Origin: Phorcus lineatus
Lineage: Eukaryota; Mollusca; Gastropoda; Trochida; Trochidae
Assembly: GCA_921293015.1 (NCBI GenBank)
Contig: OV121086.1
Location: forward strand, 33,851,194-33,915,193
Length of the DNA stretch: 64,000 bases
Direction of reading: 5' to 3'
Shown here: in pieces, positions 12,846 to 25,013 of the stretch
Layout: every line of letters starts with the position of its first letter
How positions within the stretch are numbered: the first letter of the stretch is position 1
Position numbers and translations under genes: made by a program
Notes under the pieces: model-generated
The model's database searches: none
Seen by the model: only the letters and a program-made list of their open reading frames with translations
What the model was told of the DNA's origin: nothing

Positions 12846-15486
12846 CATTGCTAAAAAGAGAGACTCAACTCATTACGTATGTATGAAATGCACACTGAAC
12901 AAATTAACAAAACTATCAGCAAATTGTTTCAGCATTAGTATTTCGATACTATATGTGCAAGGAAATGAATGTGTACCTTTATTGAATCGAAAACTGGAGA
13001 AAGTGTAGGTGTTGTTTATCGCTTTTTCTTATGGGAGCATCTTGTAACTGATTTTATTTAGAGCTTGGATATTTGATAGACAATGCATGCACATGTCAAA
13101 GCTATTGATTTAATAGTTTCACATTCTTGCTGAAACAATAATGTACTATGTCATATAATTAATAAATTCCACATCTTTTGGAAACTACTTCTTGTTTTGT
13201 AACATACATTTCTTGATTTACCTAAAGTTAATTCATTTTGCTATCAAACCTAGTACCAGATGTCGCGATTTATTCACAAGAAAAATTCAATAACAGTAAA
13301 GAATCTTTTACTTATTCAAATATACTTATGTGATGATGGAAATACGGCGTGTTTACGGGTTTACAGTTCTTCCATTTGTTGTTTTCCAGATGCCCTTCTG
13401 TTTCAATAGAATTCAACTTTCGTCAGCGAAGTTAGTCCTGCTTCATGCTTTATATTAAACAATATTATGGGTTAGACCTAGTATGTATAAATTTGTGTCA
13501 CTATTTAAAGATTCAAATAAATCAACAATCTTAAAAGTAGCTAAATAGATGTATATTAAATTGTCTAATGAGGTAAGAATCAAATCACAATACAATGTCC
13601 AGTCTCTATAATTCGAATATTGAAAGTGTTGTTATGTTCATGACTGTACACCATTGAAATGTGGACGAGGAACAAATCTGTTCAAGTCCAAATAAATTTT
13701 CTTCTTCTTCTTTCTTCTTCTTCGTGACTGTGTATATAAAAGAAGCTTTAATACAGTCTAGGTCCACATTCAGCAAGTCTAGATTGACTGAATACATATG
13801 AAATTAGGATCCCAAAGAAAACAATATTATAGATGAAGGAACAGTAAATTATTAAAATGTTTCATAGACTAAATTTTAATCTAAAGCTAAGTATGCACAT
13901 ACAGTTATCGTTAGCGATCATAAAAGTTAAATTTGTTAAGTAGAATGTAGATTACTCATACGTGCGCACAGAACACTTCAAACTGTATTCAATTCTAAAA
14001 TACCTATCGAAAAATGTACTAATTCCATAAAGAAAAATATAAAAAAACTGCTTGAGGTTAAAGGATCCTTTAAGTATTTTTAAAGGTTCGTGTTAAAGCT
14101 TTTGATTTAAAGCCGGACCGTTTGATCAACGAGCTATAACCCATTAGTGACATTCTCTTCTTTGATCCACCGTATATGACGTCATTCAACTTAAAATACT
14201 ACTTACCAAACGACCAGTCGCAAAAGTGCATTCATACCACAAGCGCTTAATCGGTTAGACGTTTGGACTGTCTTTCAATGCAAACAATACTGTATTTTGT
14301 AGTTGAGGGAACATTAACCGTAATTGTTTCATTGGTCAGGGCGACGAGTTCAATATTTTTGCTTCCCAAAGAAAAGACGTTTTTCTATTTGATGGGACAT
14401 TTATTTTAATTGTTGTATTGGTGGTCAAATCATACGGTGACTGGACTTTACGAGTGGTCAGTAGTGGCCATCAATGACCATACTGTCTGTTATAACCCGT
14501 TTGATTTGAACAAATGATCGCTGCCTCATTAAATGGGTCAAGGTCAATGAGGCGGAAAGACGCCATTTTGGAATTAACTCGTCATACGTTGAACGTTCAA
14601 AAAGTACCGACGTGGTTAAACGAGTAATAAAACAATGATGTGCAGTAAAACTGTCTTCTTTGTTTTAATATTTTCTCTTTAACATCGTTTTATTTGAAGT
14701 TTACGCAATGTTTCCGTTAAACTTCATTGCCTTCGTTAGTCATCTAAAAATTAATTGAACTAAGGTTTCTAAAACGATCCTTGGTTGCTTTAATATATTG
14801 TGATGTTACATCAGATCAACGGTATGTTCCTGTAACTCTTGCACTTAAATTTACCACACGGATCATTGACTTTATATGATGTTGCTTTTAATTCTGGCGA
14901 CAGTATACATTATATTAGAAATCATTCGAAAAGAATTCGACAATCACCCAAGACGAGTCTTGTCAGAAATGAGGGAAAGTATGCACAACTTTACAACACA
15001 AAGAATAAAATTCCATACATAAGTTCTAAATATGTAGATGCACTTTACACTTATTGCTATGTTAGATCATTTATCTTATACTTCCCTGTGGTCCGGGCTC
15101 AAACACTGCAGACAATAGCTTCAAACAGATTCCTATATTGACGAGAAATGCTATACGTAAAGATCAGATCAAATGTGGTTTCACCTTATATCAGTATAGT
15201 TACGCTAAATGCACCAGTGTCAAAGTATTTTAACACGTGCAGGTAATTAACCGTTTTCAATTCTTTCTCATGATTTCACTATATTTTTCTCAGTCAAGCG
15301 AGAAGATCTTGAAGCCTAACCATATAGAGCAACAGCAATTTTTTGTATTGATTTTATTCTTATGCATCAGACAACAATTTTGACATTCAACAATTCACTT
15401 TCACCATATAAGATTCTTTGAACTAACCTCTCATTCATACACACACACACATTTAAGGTGAAAGTTCAATCAAGTGTACAGTCTTC
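12846..15486. other. AT-rich DNA, no gene seen
   Basis: Contains a CTT/TTC microsatellite (about 13700-13722), a perfect CRE TGACGTCA near 14176, a YY1-type motif on the minus strand (14559-14571) and a short dispersed repeat at 13724-13775. A CA run sits at about 15439-15450. The 100-codon open frame at 14839-15141 has no signature. Confidence 0.5.
13724..13775 (+). repeat. Dispersed repeat module, three copies in the window
   Basis: The core CAGTCTAGGTCCACATTCAG and the preceding TCGTGACTGTGTATA match 52741-52790 on the plus strand and 46070-46115 on the minus strand. It belongs to the same decayed family as the array at 52000-53370. Confidence 0.7.
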
Positions 15487-15580
15487 ATAGTTTAAAGCGT
15501 TGATAAAAAAACAACAGCACACAACATTTTCGCAACATTGGAGAAAATGTTGTGTGCTGTTGTTTTTTTATCAACGCTTT

Positions 15581-15587
<7 letters not shown>
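15487..15587. repeat. Near-perfect hairpin, 45-bp arms, 11-bp loop
   Basis: Arms 15487-15531 and 15543-15587 are reverse complements with a single mismatch; the inner 38 bp (15494-15531 and 15543-15580) are perfect. The loop is 11 bases. Such arms indicate either a very young foldback insertion or a recent inverted duplication. It lies directly against a TA microsatellite, the kind of site where TA-targeting transposons and cruciform-forming DNA are found. It has no coding capacity. Confidence 0.9.

Positions 15588-15665
<78 letters not shown>
15585..15665. repeat. TA microsatellite, about 40 units
   Basis: An uninterrupted TA run of 81 bases. With the hairpin on its left it could extrude as one large cruciform. 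Confidence 0.95.
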
Positions 15666-15670
<5 letters not shown>

Positions 15671-16289
15671 CCCATTTATCATTGTTATTATGATTTTATT
15701 TTAATATCATTAAAAGTGAATTTTCGATTTTAGTGAATATTTTAGTGAATATTCTATTGGCACTGTTAGGGCGTTTTTCATCTTTCTAGGTCAAAAAGCA
15801 TTGTGATACCTTAATTTTGCATGTGAATCTTTAGTCTTACTTGAAGTAAATGTGTTATCATGGATCATAACTTTTATTTATATTGCATTTGACATTCTTT
15901 TTTAATTGAGAATACATGTTATCATTTGACAAAAATATTCCTCACGGTTTCGCTAATTTTACCACTTTCTAACTCATGTCTCATTGTTGCGTCTTAAGAC
16001 AATGGACGTGGTCGTTATTTGTCTGAAAATATTTTGAAGTTTTACCCAATTTTTCAATAGCTCCTATAATCTTTTTGTGTTTCCGCCGTTGTGTTTAAAA
16101 GCAATTATCGCTGTCGTTGTCCAACAGAGACATTCCGATATTAAGTCCCTATTTTTTGTCACAGATTTTTATATTTTAAAATGTTCCCGATTGTACATCA
16201 AGACAATGATACCGGTCTTGTTTAACAGAGACATTTCACAAGTTCTCTTTATGGGTACAACATGAGGAAAGAGTTGCCAACCCCGTCTG
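15666..16289. other. AT-rich unique DNA, nothing recognised
   Basis: A small direct repeat, TTTTAGTGAATATT, occurs twice near 15730-15755. No gene seen. Confidence 0.5.
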
Positions 16290-16900
16290 GCCCGTCCCCT
16301 CAACATTCTATACCCAGGGTAGACGTACGTGGTGTTTGCTCTCCCGTCTTGAGCCCCGTGTTATGTAACCTCAATGAAAGCTATGAGCAAATGCAGCTAG
16401 AATATCGAAATGGCATTCGGAACAAGCCTGCATGATCTAACCACCTCGACCGTCACGACACAGCTGCAACTACAGACCGGAAGCCGAGATCGTGCCGTTT
16501 CTGTATGTAGCGCACACGCGAGAAGGACGCCATCTTGCGACGTAAACCGCGTGTCAATAGTAGGAATGGCGTTGTAATTCAGCTTTTAAACGACCCCTAC
16601 TCGTAGAATTTCATTTGCATGATTTAATTTCTCGCTGAACTGTTTATGGGCGCTCGGTTTAAGAAAGCAGGGGAGAAAGGTCTTCAAGATAGAGGATTAG
16701 TTGAACGCTGTTTTCGACTCTGACCTTTGCCTATTAAATCACGCCGTTGATTTACAATTCGCCCCTCTATGACACACAGTCTGTGCAGCATGTTTCGTTG
16801 GTCTTTGATCCATAGTAGGGATCAGGCGGCGTCAACCTGGGAACACTTTCTTGAAACAACTCGTGACGGCCAATGAGAGCTTTCTTTGACAAGGGTATTA
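16290..16900. promoter_or_regulatory. Promoter- or enhancer-like island with ETS, YY1 and octamer motifs
   Basis: About 600 bp of more balanced, CpG-containing DNA. It includes ACCGGAAG (16476-16483, ETS), CGCAAGATGGCGTC on the minus strand (16526-16539, YY1 type) and ATTTGCAT (about 16613-16620, POU octamer). The ETS-YY1 pair within 65 bp is typical of TATA-less promoters. No open frame can be linked to it. Confidence 0.35.
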
Positions 16901-17051
16901 GACAAGGGATGAATAAAGTTTATTACTCCACGGGTATTTCTTGTGTGGTGCATTCCTTTACATACCATGGGTATACAAACAAATGAATGTTAGCTTCGCA
17001 GTATTTCTTGCTTGTGAAATTCCTTAACATAGTCTTATAAATTCACTGCAT

Positions 17052-17053
<2 letters not shown>

Positions 17054-17086
<33 letters not shown>
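17054..17086. repeat. AT microsatellite
   Basis: A 33-base uninterrupted AT run followed by GATAGATA. Confidence 0.9.
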
Positions 17087-17088
<2 letters not shown>

Positions 17089-17284
17089 TAGATATGTCAT
17101 ATATGTATATAAAGTTTGCACGTAGTATTTTTGTCAGTTGATGGTAATATACGTCAATCAGCGACTATTCCTAGTCAACAATGCTGCAGAACGACTGAGG
17201 GTTTAGAGATTGTGAATGAATGAGTAAATGGATATAAACCTTAACATGACAAAACGTACCATTACATTTTCACGTCTAATTTGT

Positions 17285-17665
17285 TTGCTATAACATGATT
17301 GGTTCACTTTATGTCTTACCCGATATCTATGAAAATTCTACTTCATCTCACGATTCAAATCATTGAATTCATATATTAAGTCCGGCCCTTGTTCTAAGTT
17401 GATTTGCTTTATATCTTACAGCTGAAACATTCATAGTTAACTTCCCATATACGAATTTTACTTAACCTGACTATTCAAATTATTTAATTCAAATATTCAG
17501 TTCTGAAATTGCTCTTTGCTCTTAGCTGAATCGTTTTAAATCTTTCAGGTGACACATTTATAGTAAACTTAACATATAAGATTATTACTTAACCTCACTA
17601 TTCAAATTATTTAACTCATATATTCAGTTCTGAAAATGTTCCTTGCTTTCAGCTGAGTCACATCA
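17285..17665. repeat. Decayed three-copy tandem repeat, period 120-127 bp
   Basis: Three successive copies share CTTAACCTxACTATTCAAAT, then ATTCAGTTCTGAAA and a TTGCT...AGCTGA block; equivalent points are at 17341, 17461 and 17588. Copies 2 and 3 are closest to each other. Confidence 0.8.
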
Positions 17666-20600
17666 AAACATTTCACATTCCAAACCTTTTTTAGAGAAAA
17701 ACATACAATGAAACATAGTGACGCATCCTAATTAGATTTAATTTCTTGAAAAAAACATCTACATGAATTTCTTTTATCCTAAATGAAGAAATATTTGAAT
17801 TCGAACCTAAAATTTAACTCCTGTAGATTTTCAAAGGCAGTAGCACGTATTTAAACAAATTGATCTTGAGAAAACAAAAATAAATGTTATCAATTGCAAG
17901 GCAATCTTTTTTTAATTAAAAGTAGTACTTCTCTAAAGAACGTCACATGTTCAGTTGAGGTACACGAATCCATTTCCTTATCTTAAATGATTTAAAGGTG
18001 TTCACACTAAAATGGCCGCATCGTGTTCGCTTGAAACCTGAAACTTGTTCTACGTCAACGGATTATCAGGTTGAATAGTTAGGTGTTTCGCCCTGTGATG
18101 ATAGTACATTTGGTATAAAAATAAATTAACTGAGGGGATCTTGAAGAACAACTATCTCCTCAGGTCTTAAACAATGTAACACGATATTAAGTTGTCACAT
18201 ATATTGCTGATATACCTCAAGTATGATTTTAAACCTTTAATAGAAACGAGTTCAAAACATGAAATATTTTTACGAATATATTTTTCAAAAACCTTTATAA
18301 ATACAATGTTCCATATGACTTCCCTACTTTATCCGGATTACTTGAAAACTGAATTGCACTTATAAACGGACGTCACATGTGGCTGGCTGTATACTACACA
18401 GAGCCCGGTAAGCAAAGCACTTTGTTACGCTCTATGCTTACAGTATTTTATCGACCGGTATTCTCTTCAGAAAAGTTATCTAAGGGTGACCATATGCTCG
18501 GATTTGAGCCTCCTTAATAAGAAAATAATCTTTATTTAACACAAGGCAACTTTTCTGTCACCAATACAAGGTACAAGAGACCAAGTCACATTTGTTAAAT
18601 TAACTGAACCACAAGAACTCGAACTCTTGTTATTTGTGAACTAGCATATTGCTTTTGAATTATGCTATGATATCTTATGGTAGTTATCTTAAGTTTTCAA
18701 AATTCTAACATATTTCATACTTCGAAACTACATACAAAAATTCGTATAGGATTTTAAATTTTGAATGATAAAGCTTTTATAATGTTTGTGTTAGGTTGTT
18801 AAATTTAATCTTATAAAACTATCATAATGCTTGGAAATGATGGCGTAAACACACCTGGAGCATATATTCGGTTTTGTTTTGACATCATATAAACTAAATA
18901 CTGTTTTAGAATTTCAAGCATACGAGGGATCGAATTATTATTTTTTGCGATATTGATCAACTCATATAAATATCGTGTTGCTTTTAGATGATGCTATAAT
19001 CTATGACAGCTCCTTTGCCTCAACTTTCTAAATATATAATTAATAATAAATCGGAACATTATAATCCATTTTTTTAAGTTTATAATCAATGCTAAAAACC
19101 ATTTTCTGACATCGGAAGTTCTATATTCACAACAGAAGATATCTGGGCAATGACTGTTGACATCGGTATGGCATCACCTGCTAGCCATTTTCAACTTTCT
19201 TTACCAACACGGGGAACAAAAAAGACAAAAATTCACTTTAAAAACTTTTAGAACTTTCAGGTTTAATAAACAAGCATTTTTCTGGTACTTAATACCATTT
19301 AGAAAAATGTAGGTCGATGTTGATCTTTTTACGTTTATACACTTTAAAGGGGGATTAGTTTTTTAAAAAATATTTATGTCTTAAAATTCTCCCCAATAAA
19401 CATTAGTTTGTGTTATCTTCAGAGGGTCAAAACATCTTAATACTTAATCCGATCATACGTAGTCATTAAGGAAATAATTAACTATGAAAGAAAAACAACT
19501 TGTGGCCATTTTTGTGTGAACACTTTTCAATCATTTGAGGTAGGGAAAGAGATCCACATAGCCAAACAGATCATGTACGTTTGTTTTAAGAGTGCTTCTT
19601 TTGATTAAAAAACATTGGCTTGCAATAGGAAACATTTATTTTCGTTTTCGTGAAATCACTTAATTTATTGTTAAAAAACTACTACCGCCCCTTTAAAGAA
19701 TTACAAATACTCCTGCCTAAATAGATCTAATGATTTAAATGATGCTATAACATTCAATAAACATGTCGACTTTTATCACGTTTTTGCTACATTTATGAAT
19801 TTGAAGTAAAACACGGTAACTTGTATTTTGTCCTGTGGACGTTGCCTAGCAAAATTTACTTTTGATGTTGCCTTGAAAAATTTAAGGATGTATGCCATTT
19901 TAAAATTATCATTATACGTTTTAAGGTGTAAACTGTCTGAAACATTTGACTTAGTAATGAATATGAGCAGTACTTTTTAATAAGTTCATATTCTTTCAAA
20001 CTTTCTTCTCCTTTCTCCTTTTTACATCAGAAAGAAACATTATACAGACAAACCTTCTTATGTCACAATTAAAAAGAGCAATATAGCTATACGTAAAAAA
20101 ATATGTAAACTTTTTTTTTAATCATTGGGGTATTTTATAAGAGTCTTCATACGTGGCTAGTAAAATGTTCCTTCCTACAAAACAGTTCGTCTGGACTTTT
20201 TTTTTTTAATTAAGAAAAATGAACTCCACTAAAGAACAATCCAACAATGTTGATCAGACATCCGACAAAAAACTTCCATCAAAGTTTTTCGATACAAGGA
20301 TACAAACTTGCATGTACATTCAAAACGTAGACGTCTCCAATGTCATAATACTCAATGAAAAGATTTTTCATTCAAGTACTTAAATAAAAGGATACAATTT
20401 GCATGTACATTTCAAACGTGGGCTGGTGGTGTGTTGAATTACGTCGAGTGCAGCGTATTGTTAGAAGCACGGGTCTGCGTAATGATACGTTATATTTACA
20501 TTTCAGTAAACACGACAAGTGGATAATTATCGAATTATAATCGTCAAGGGAAACTTTGTGCGTGGTACTACCTGGTTTTGCTTACACTGGAATGTTTTGG

Positions 20601-21101
20601 TTCTCGAGGATGTCCAAATCAAAAAAGTTTGACATTTTGTGCCTTAATTAATGAGATGAATGAAGACATAATATTGTTTAAGCTGAAAGTTATCTTATTT
20701 GTAAAGTATTAGAGAGGAACTTGAAATAGACATAAAAGTCGATAAAAAATGAATTCTGATCATAAAAAGGACTCAAATCTGTGAAATATGAAATCCGAAA
20801 TCCGATAGTTGCAAAATGCTCAACTTACATTTTGGCTCTTGATTGTAACATCAAACATATTGAAATGGTAACACGAATAAGAGACTCAAGAAAGAAATAA
20901 GATATGATCATCTATAAAACTCATCATATCTTTACTGATCTAATAAAATTGTTGATAAAGTAGATAAGGTTTGGCACTGATAGTAGATATGTAGCAATCT
21001 AATCCCCTTAAAATCAAAATCTAGCATCAATTAGAATGTATTTCCCTTATCGTCATTATGCATTATCCGATTCGTTCATAGTGTCAGAAGTCCTAATCGA
21101 A
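17666..21101. other. AT-rich unique DNA, no gene seen
   Basis: About 3.4 kb with frequent stops, homopolymer T and A runs, and no coding signature, inverted element or tandem repeat that I could recognise. Confidence 0.6.
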
Positions 21102-24100
21102 TTTTCACCATGTTCTACTCAGCATTCATCGGTGATTCATTTTTCACCATGCACTACTCAGCATTCATCGGTGATTCATTTTTCACCATGCACTACTCAG
21201 CATTCATCAGTGATTCATTTTTCACCATGCACTACTCGGTATTCATCAGTGATTCATTTTTCTCAATGCACTACTCAGCATTCATCGGTGATTCATTTTT
21301 CACCATGCACTACTCAGCATTCATCGGTGATTCATTTTTCACCATGCACTACTCAGCATTCATCGATCGGTGATTCATTTTTCTCAATGCACTACTCGGT
21401 ATTCATCAGTGATTCATTTTTCTCAATGCACTACTCAGCATTCATCGGTGATTCATTTTTCACCATGCACTACTCAGCATTCATCGGTGATTCATTTTTC
21501 ACCATGCACTACTCGGTATTCATCAGTGATTCATTTTTCACCATGCACTACTCAGCATTCATCGGTGATTCATTTTTCACCATGCACTACTCGGTATTCA
21601 TCAGTGATTCATTTTTCACCATGCACTACTCAGCATTCATCAGTGATTCATTTTTCACCATGCACTACTCAGCATTCATCGGTGATTCATTTTTCACCAT
21701 GCACTACTCAGCATTCATCAGTGATTCATTTTTCACCATGCACTACTCAGCATTCATCGGTGATTCATTTTTCACCATGCACTACTCGGCATTCATCAGT
21801 GATTCATTTTTCACCATGCACTACTCAGCATTCATCGGTGATTCATTTTTCACCATGCACTACTCAGCATTCATCAGTGATTCATTTTTCACCATGCACT
21901 ACTCAGCATTCATCGGTGATTCATTTTTCACCATGCACTACTCAGCATTCATCAGTGATTCATTTTTCACCATGCACTACTCAGCATTCATCAGTGATTC
22001 ATTTTTCACCATGCACTACTCAGCATTCATCGGTGATTCATTTTTCACCATGCACTACTCAGCATTCATCGGTGATTCATTTTTCACCATGCACTACTCA
22101 GCATTCATCGATCGGTGATTCATTTTTCTCAATGCACTACTCGGTATTCATCAGTGATTCATTTTTCTCAATGCACTACTCAGCATTCATCGGTGATTCA
22201 TTTTTCACCATGCACTACTCGGTATTCATCAGTGATTCATTTTTCTCAATGCACTACTCAGCATTCATCGGTGATTCATTTTTCACCATGCACTACTCGG
22301 TATTCATCAGTGATTCATTTTTCTCAATGCACTACTCAGCATTCATCGGTGATTCATTTTTCACCATGCACTACTCAGCATTCATCAGTGATTCATTTTT
22401 CACCATGCACTACTCAGCATTCATCAGTGATTCATTTTTCACCATGCAGTTCTCAGCATTCATCAGTGATTCATTTTTCACCATGCACTACTCAGCATTC
22501 ATCGATCGGTGATTCATTTTTCTCAATGCACTACTCGGTATTCATCAGTGATTCATTTTTCTCAATGCACTACTCAGCATTCATCGGTGATTCATTTTTC
22601 ACCATGCACTACTCGGTATTCATCAGTGATTCATTTTTCTCAATGCACTACTCAGCATTCATCGGTGATTCATTTTTCACCATGCACTACTCAGCATTCA
22701 TCGATCGGTGATTCATTTTTCTCAATGCACTACTCGGTATTCATCAGTGATTCATTTTTCACCATGCACTACTCAGCATTCATCAGTGATTCATTTTTCA
22801 CCATGCACTACTCAGCATTCATCGGTGATTCATTTTTCACCATGCACTACTCAGCATTCATCAGTGATTCATTTTTCACCATGCACTACTCAGCATTCAT
22901 CAGTGATTCATTTTTCACCATGCACTACTCAGCATTCATCGGTGATTCATTTTTCACCATGCACTACTCAGCATTCATCGGTGATTCATTTTTCACCATG
23001 CACTACTCAGCATTCATCGGTGATTCATTTTTCACCATGCACTACTCGGTATTCATCAGTGATTCATTTTTCTCAATGCACTACTCAGCATTCATCGGTG
23101 ATTCATTTTTCACCATGCACTACTCGGTATTCATCAGTGATTCATTTTTCTCCATGCACTACTCAGCATTCATCGGTGATTCATTTTTCACCATGCACTA
23201 CTCAGCATTCATCGGTGATTCATTTTTCACCATGCACTACTCAGCATTCATCGGTGATTCATTTTTCACCATGCACTACTCGGTATTCATCAGTGATTCA
23301 TTTTTCACCATGCACTACTCAGCATTCATCGGTGATTCATTTTTCACCATGCACTACTCAGCATTCATCAGTGATTCATTTTTCACCATGCACTACTCAG
23401 CATTCATCAGTGATTCATTTTTCACCATGCAGTACTCAGCATTCATCAGTGATTCATTTTTCACCATGCACTACTCAGCATTCATCAGTGATTCATTTTT
23501 CACCATGCACTACTCAGCATTCATCGGTGATTCATTTTTCACCATGCACTACTCAGCATTCATCGGTGATTCATTTTTCACCATGCACTACTCAGCATTC
23601 ATCGATCGGTGATTCATTTTTCTCAATGCACTACTCGGTATTCATCAGTGATTCATTTTTCTCAATGCACTACTCAGCATTCATCGGTGATTCATTTTTC
23701 ACCATGCACTACTCAGCATTCATCAGTGATTCATTTTTCACCATGCACTACTCAGCATTCATCGGTGATTCATTTTTCACCATGCACTACTCAGCATTCA
23801 TCGGTGATTCATTTTTCACCATGCACTACTCAGCATTCATCAGTGATTCATTTTTCACCATGCACTACTCAGCATTCATCAGTGATTCATTTTTCACCAT
23901 GCAGTACTCAGCATTCATCGGTGATTCATATTTCACCATGCACTACTCAGCATTCATCAGTGATTCATTTTTCACCATGCACTACTCAGCATTCATCAGT
24001 GATTCATTTTTCACCATGCACTACTCAGCATTCATCAGTGATTCATTTTTCACCATGCACTACTCAGCATTCATCAGTGATTCATTTTTCACCATGCAGT

Positions 24101-24198
24101 ACTCAGCATTCATCGGTGATTCATTTTTCACCATGCACTACTCGGTATTCATCAGTGATTCATTTTTCTCAATGCACTACTCAGCATTCATCAGTGAT
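21102..24198. repeat. 39-bp satellite, about 79 units, with five 4-bp phase shifts
   Basis: The unit is 39 bp and, read in one frame, encodes the 13 residues DSFFTMHYSAFIG. Units differ at a few diagnostic positions (GGTGATT/CAGTGATT, CACCATG/CTCAATG, CAGCATTC/CGGTATTC). Five units carry an extra ATCG, giving CATCGATCGG at 21361, 22106, 22500, 22699 and 23600. The distances are 745, 394, 199 and 901, which equal 19, 10, 5 and 23 whole units plus 4 each. Thus spacing is perfect except for the insertions. All five marked units are followed by the same variant unit, showing that blocks were amplified together. Since 39 is divisible by 3, two plus-strand frames stay open for up to 520 codons, but the insertions shift frame and there is no conserved start, so I do not call it a gene. 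Confidence 0.97.
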
Positions 24199-24572
24199 CA
24201 ACAGATGATTATGACACATGGAAGAAATCGTATTTTAAAATCTCAATGCACAATGTTCAAAAAGCAGTAACTCTTCATATGTCCATCAATTAGTATTCCA
24301 TCGTCCTTCAAGACTACACGTGATTTGTCAGAAGTGTTGTATCGTGTTCCAAAAGAGTTTTCTGGCGGAGTTAGTATAACCATTTGGCTTGATTGATGAT
24401 CAAGATGTCTGTTTTTAGAAAATAAATATATCGTTTAAATCAAAGGATTTTGTAAAATCTCAAAAGAGAAGTAGAAGAAACCAAGAAACCAGGATCAATT
24501 AGTTATTCACCCCTCGTAACTGACAGTGATGTGATGGTAGGGGTAAGAAAACTCTTGAAGTGTTCTCGCTAG
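24199..24572. other. Unique flank of the satellite
   Basis: Sequence diverges from the repeat after TCAGTGAT at 24198. Nothing recognised. Confidence 0.5.
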
Positions 24573-24682
24573 CAGGTGAAGTGTGTGGGGAAGAGGGTGG
24601 AGAAAGTTTCCTGAACAGGTGATCAGTTTACACCTGTATGGAAGTAGACGTTACCTGAATATACCTGCTTCATACTCAGGTG
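24573..24682. promoter_or_regulatory. Cluster of six CAGGTG/CAGGTA E-box-type sites
   Basis: CAGGTG or CACCTG at 24573, 24616, 24631 and 24677, and TACCTG at 24652 and 24662, all within 110 bp. CAGGTG is bound by Snail, Zeb and bHLH factors in animals. The same motif is clustered at 30145-30535, 42020-42086 and 47939-48150. It could be an enhancer or a shared repeat. Confidence 0.4.
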
Positions 24683-24998
24683 AGAAGGGGGGAGCACTTT
24701 CCTCCCCCCTCCTGCTCATTCTATGTAAAGATCATCTCGGATTAAGAGAGCTAGGTAAATGCCAGCCCCACTCTGTCGCTTAAAAGTGTGACTCCAAATA
24801 AAGAATTCTCTGACACCTAATTAGTGTTTGATCAACCAGGCGACCTTTAGTAAGAGAGGGGGGATCGTTGACAGTCTCTTGATTTTTTTAGATCCGGATT
24901 GGAAGCTCTGTAACTATCCTGCCAAATATTTGCATCGTCTGGTGGGAGGGAGGGGAGAACAAGGTTGTGGGGATTCATTTTGGACCAAGGCTGGAGGG

Positions 24999-25013
24999 TG
25001 ACGTCACTTCCGG
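24999..25013. promoter_or_regulatory. Fused CRE/ETS site
   Basis: TGACGTCACTTCCGG combines a perfect CRE with an ETS site sharing its edge, a composite known from animal promoters. It sits at the end of a G-rich, less AT-rich stretch (24570-25030). Confidence 0.5.

Noticed and set aside
21102-24198. CRISPR-like appearance of the regular arrays
   Set aside because: There are no variable spacers; the whole period is conserved, and the host is an animal.
21036-24270. Open frames of 199-520 codons made of 13-residue repeats
   Set aside because: They are translations of the 39-bp satellite; two frames are open at once, 4-bp insertions break them, and no start context or unique domain exists.
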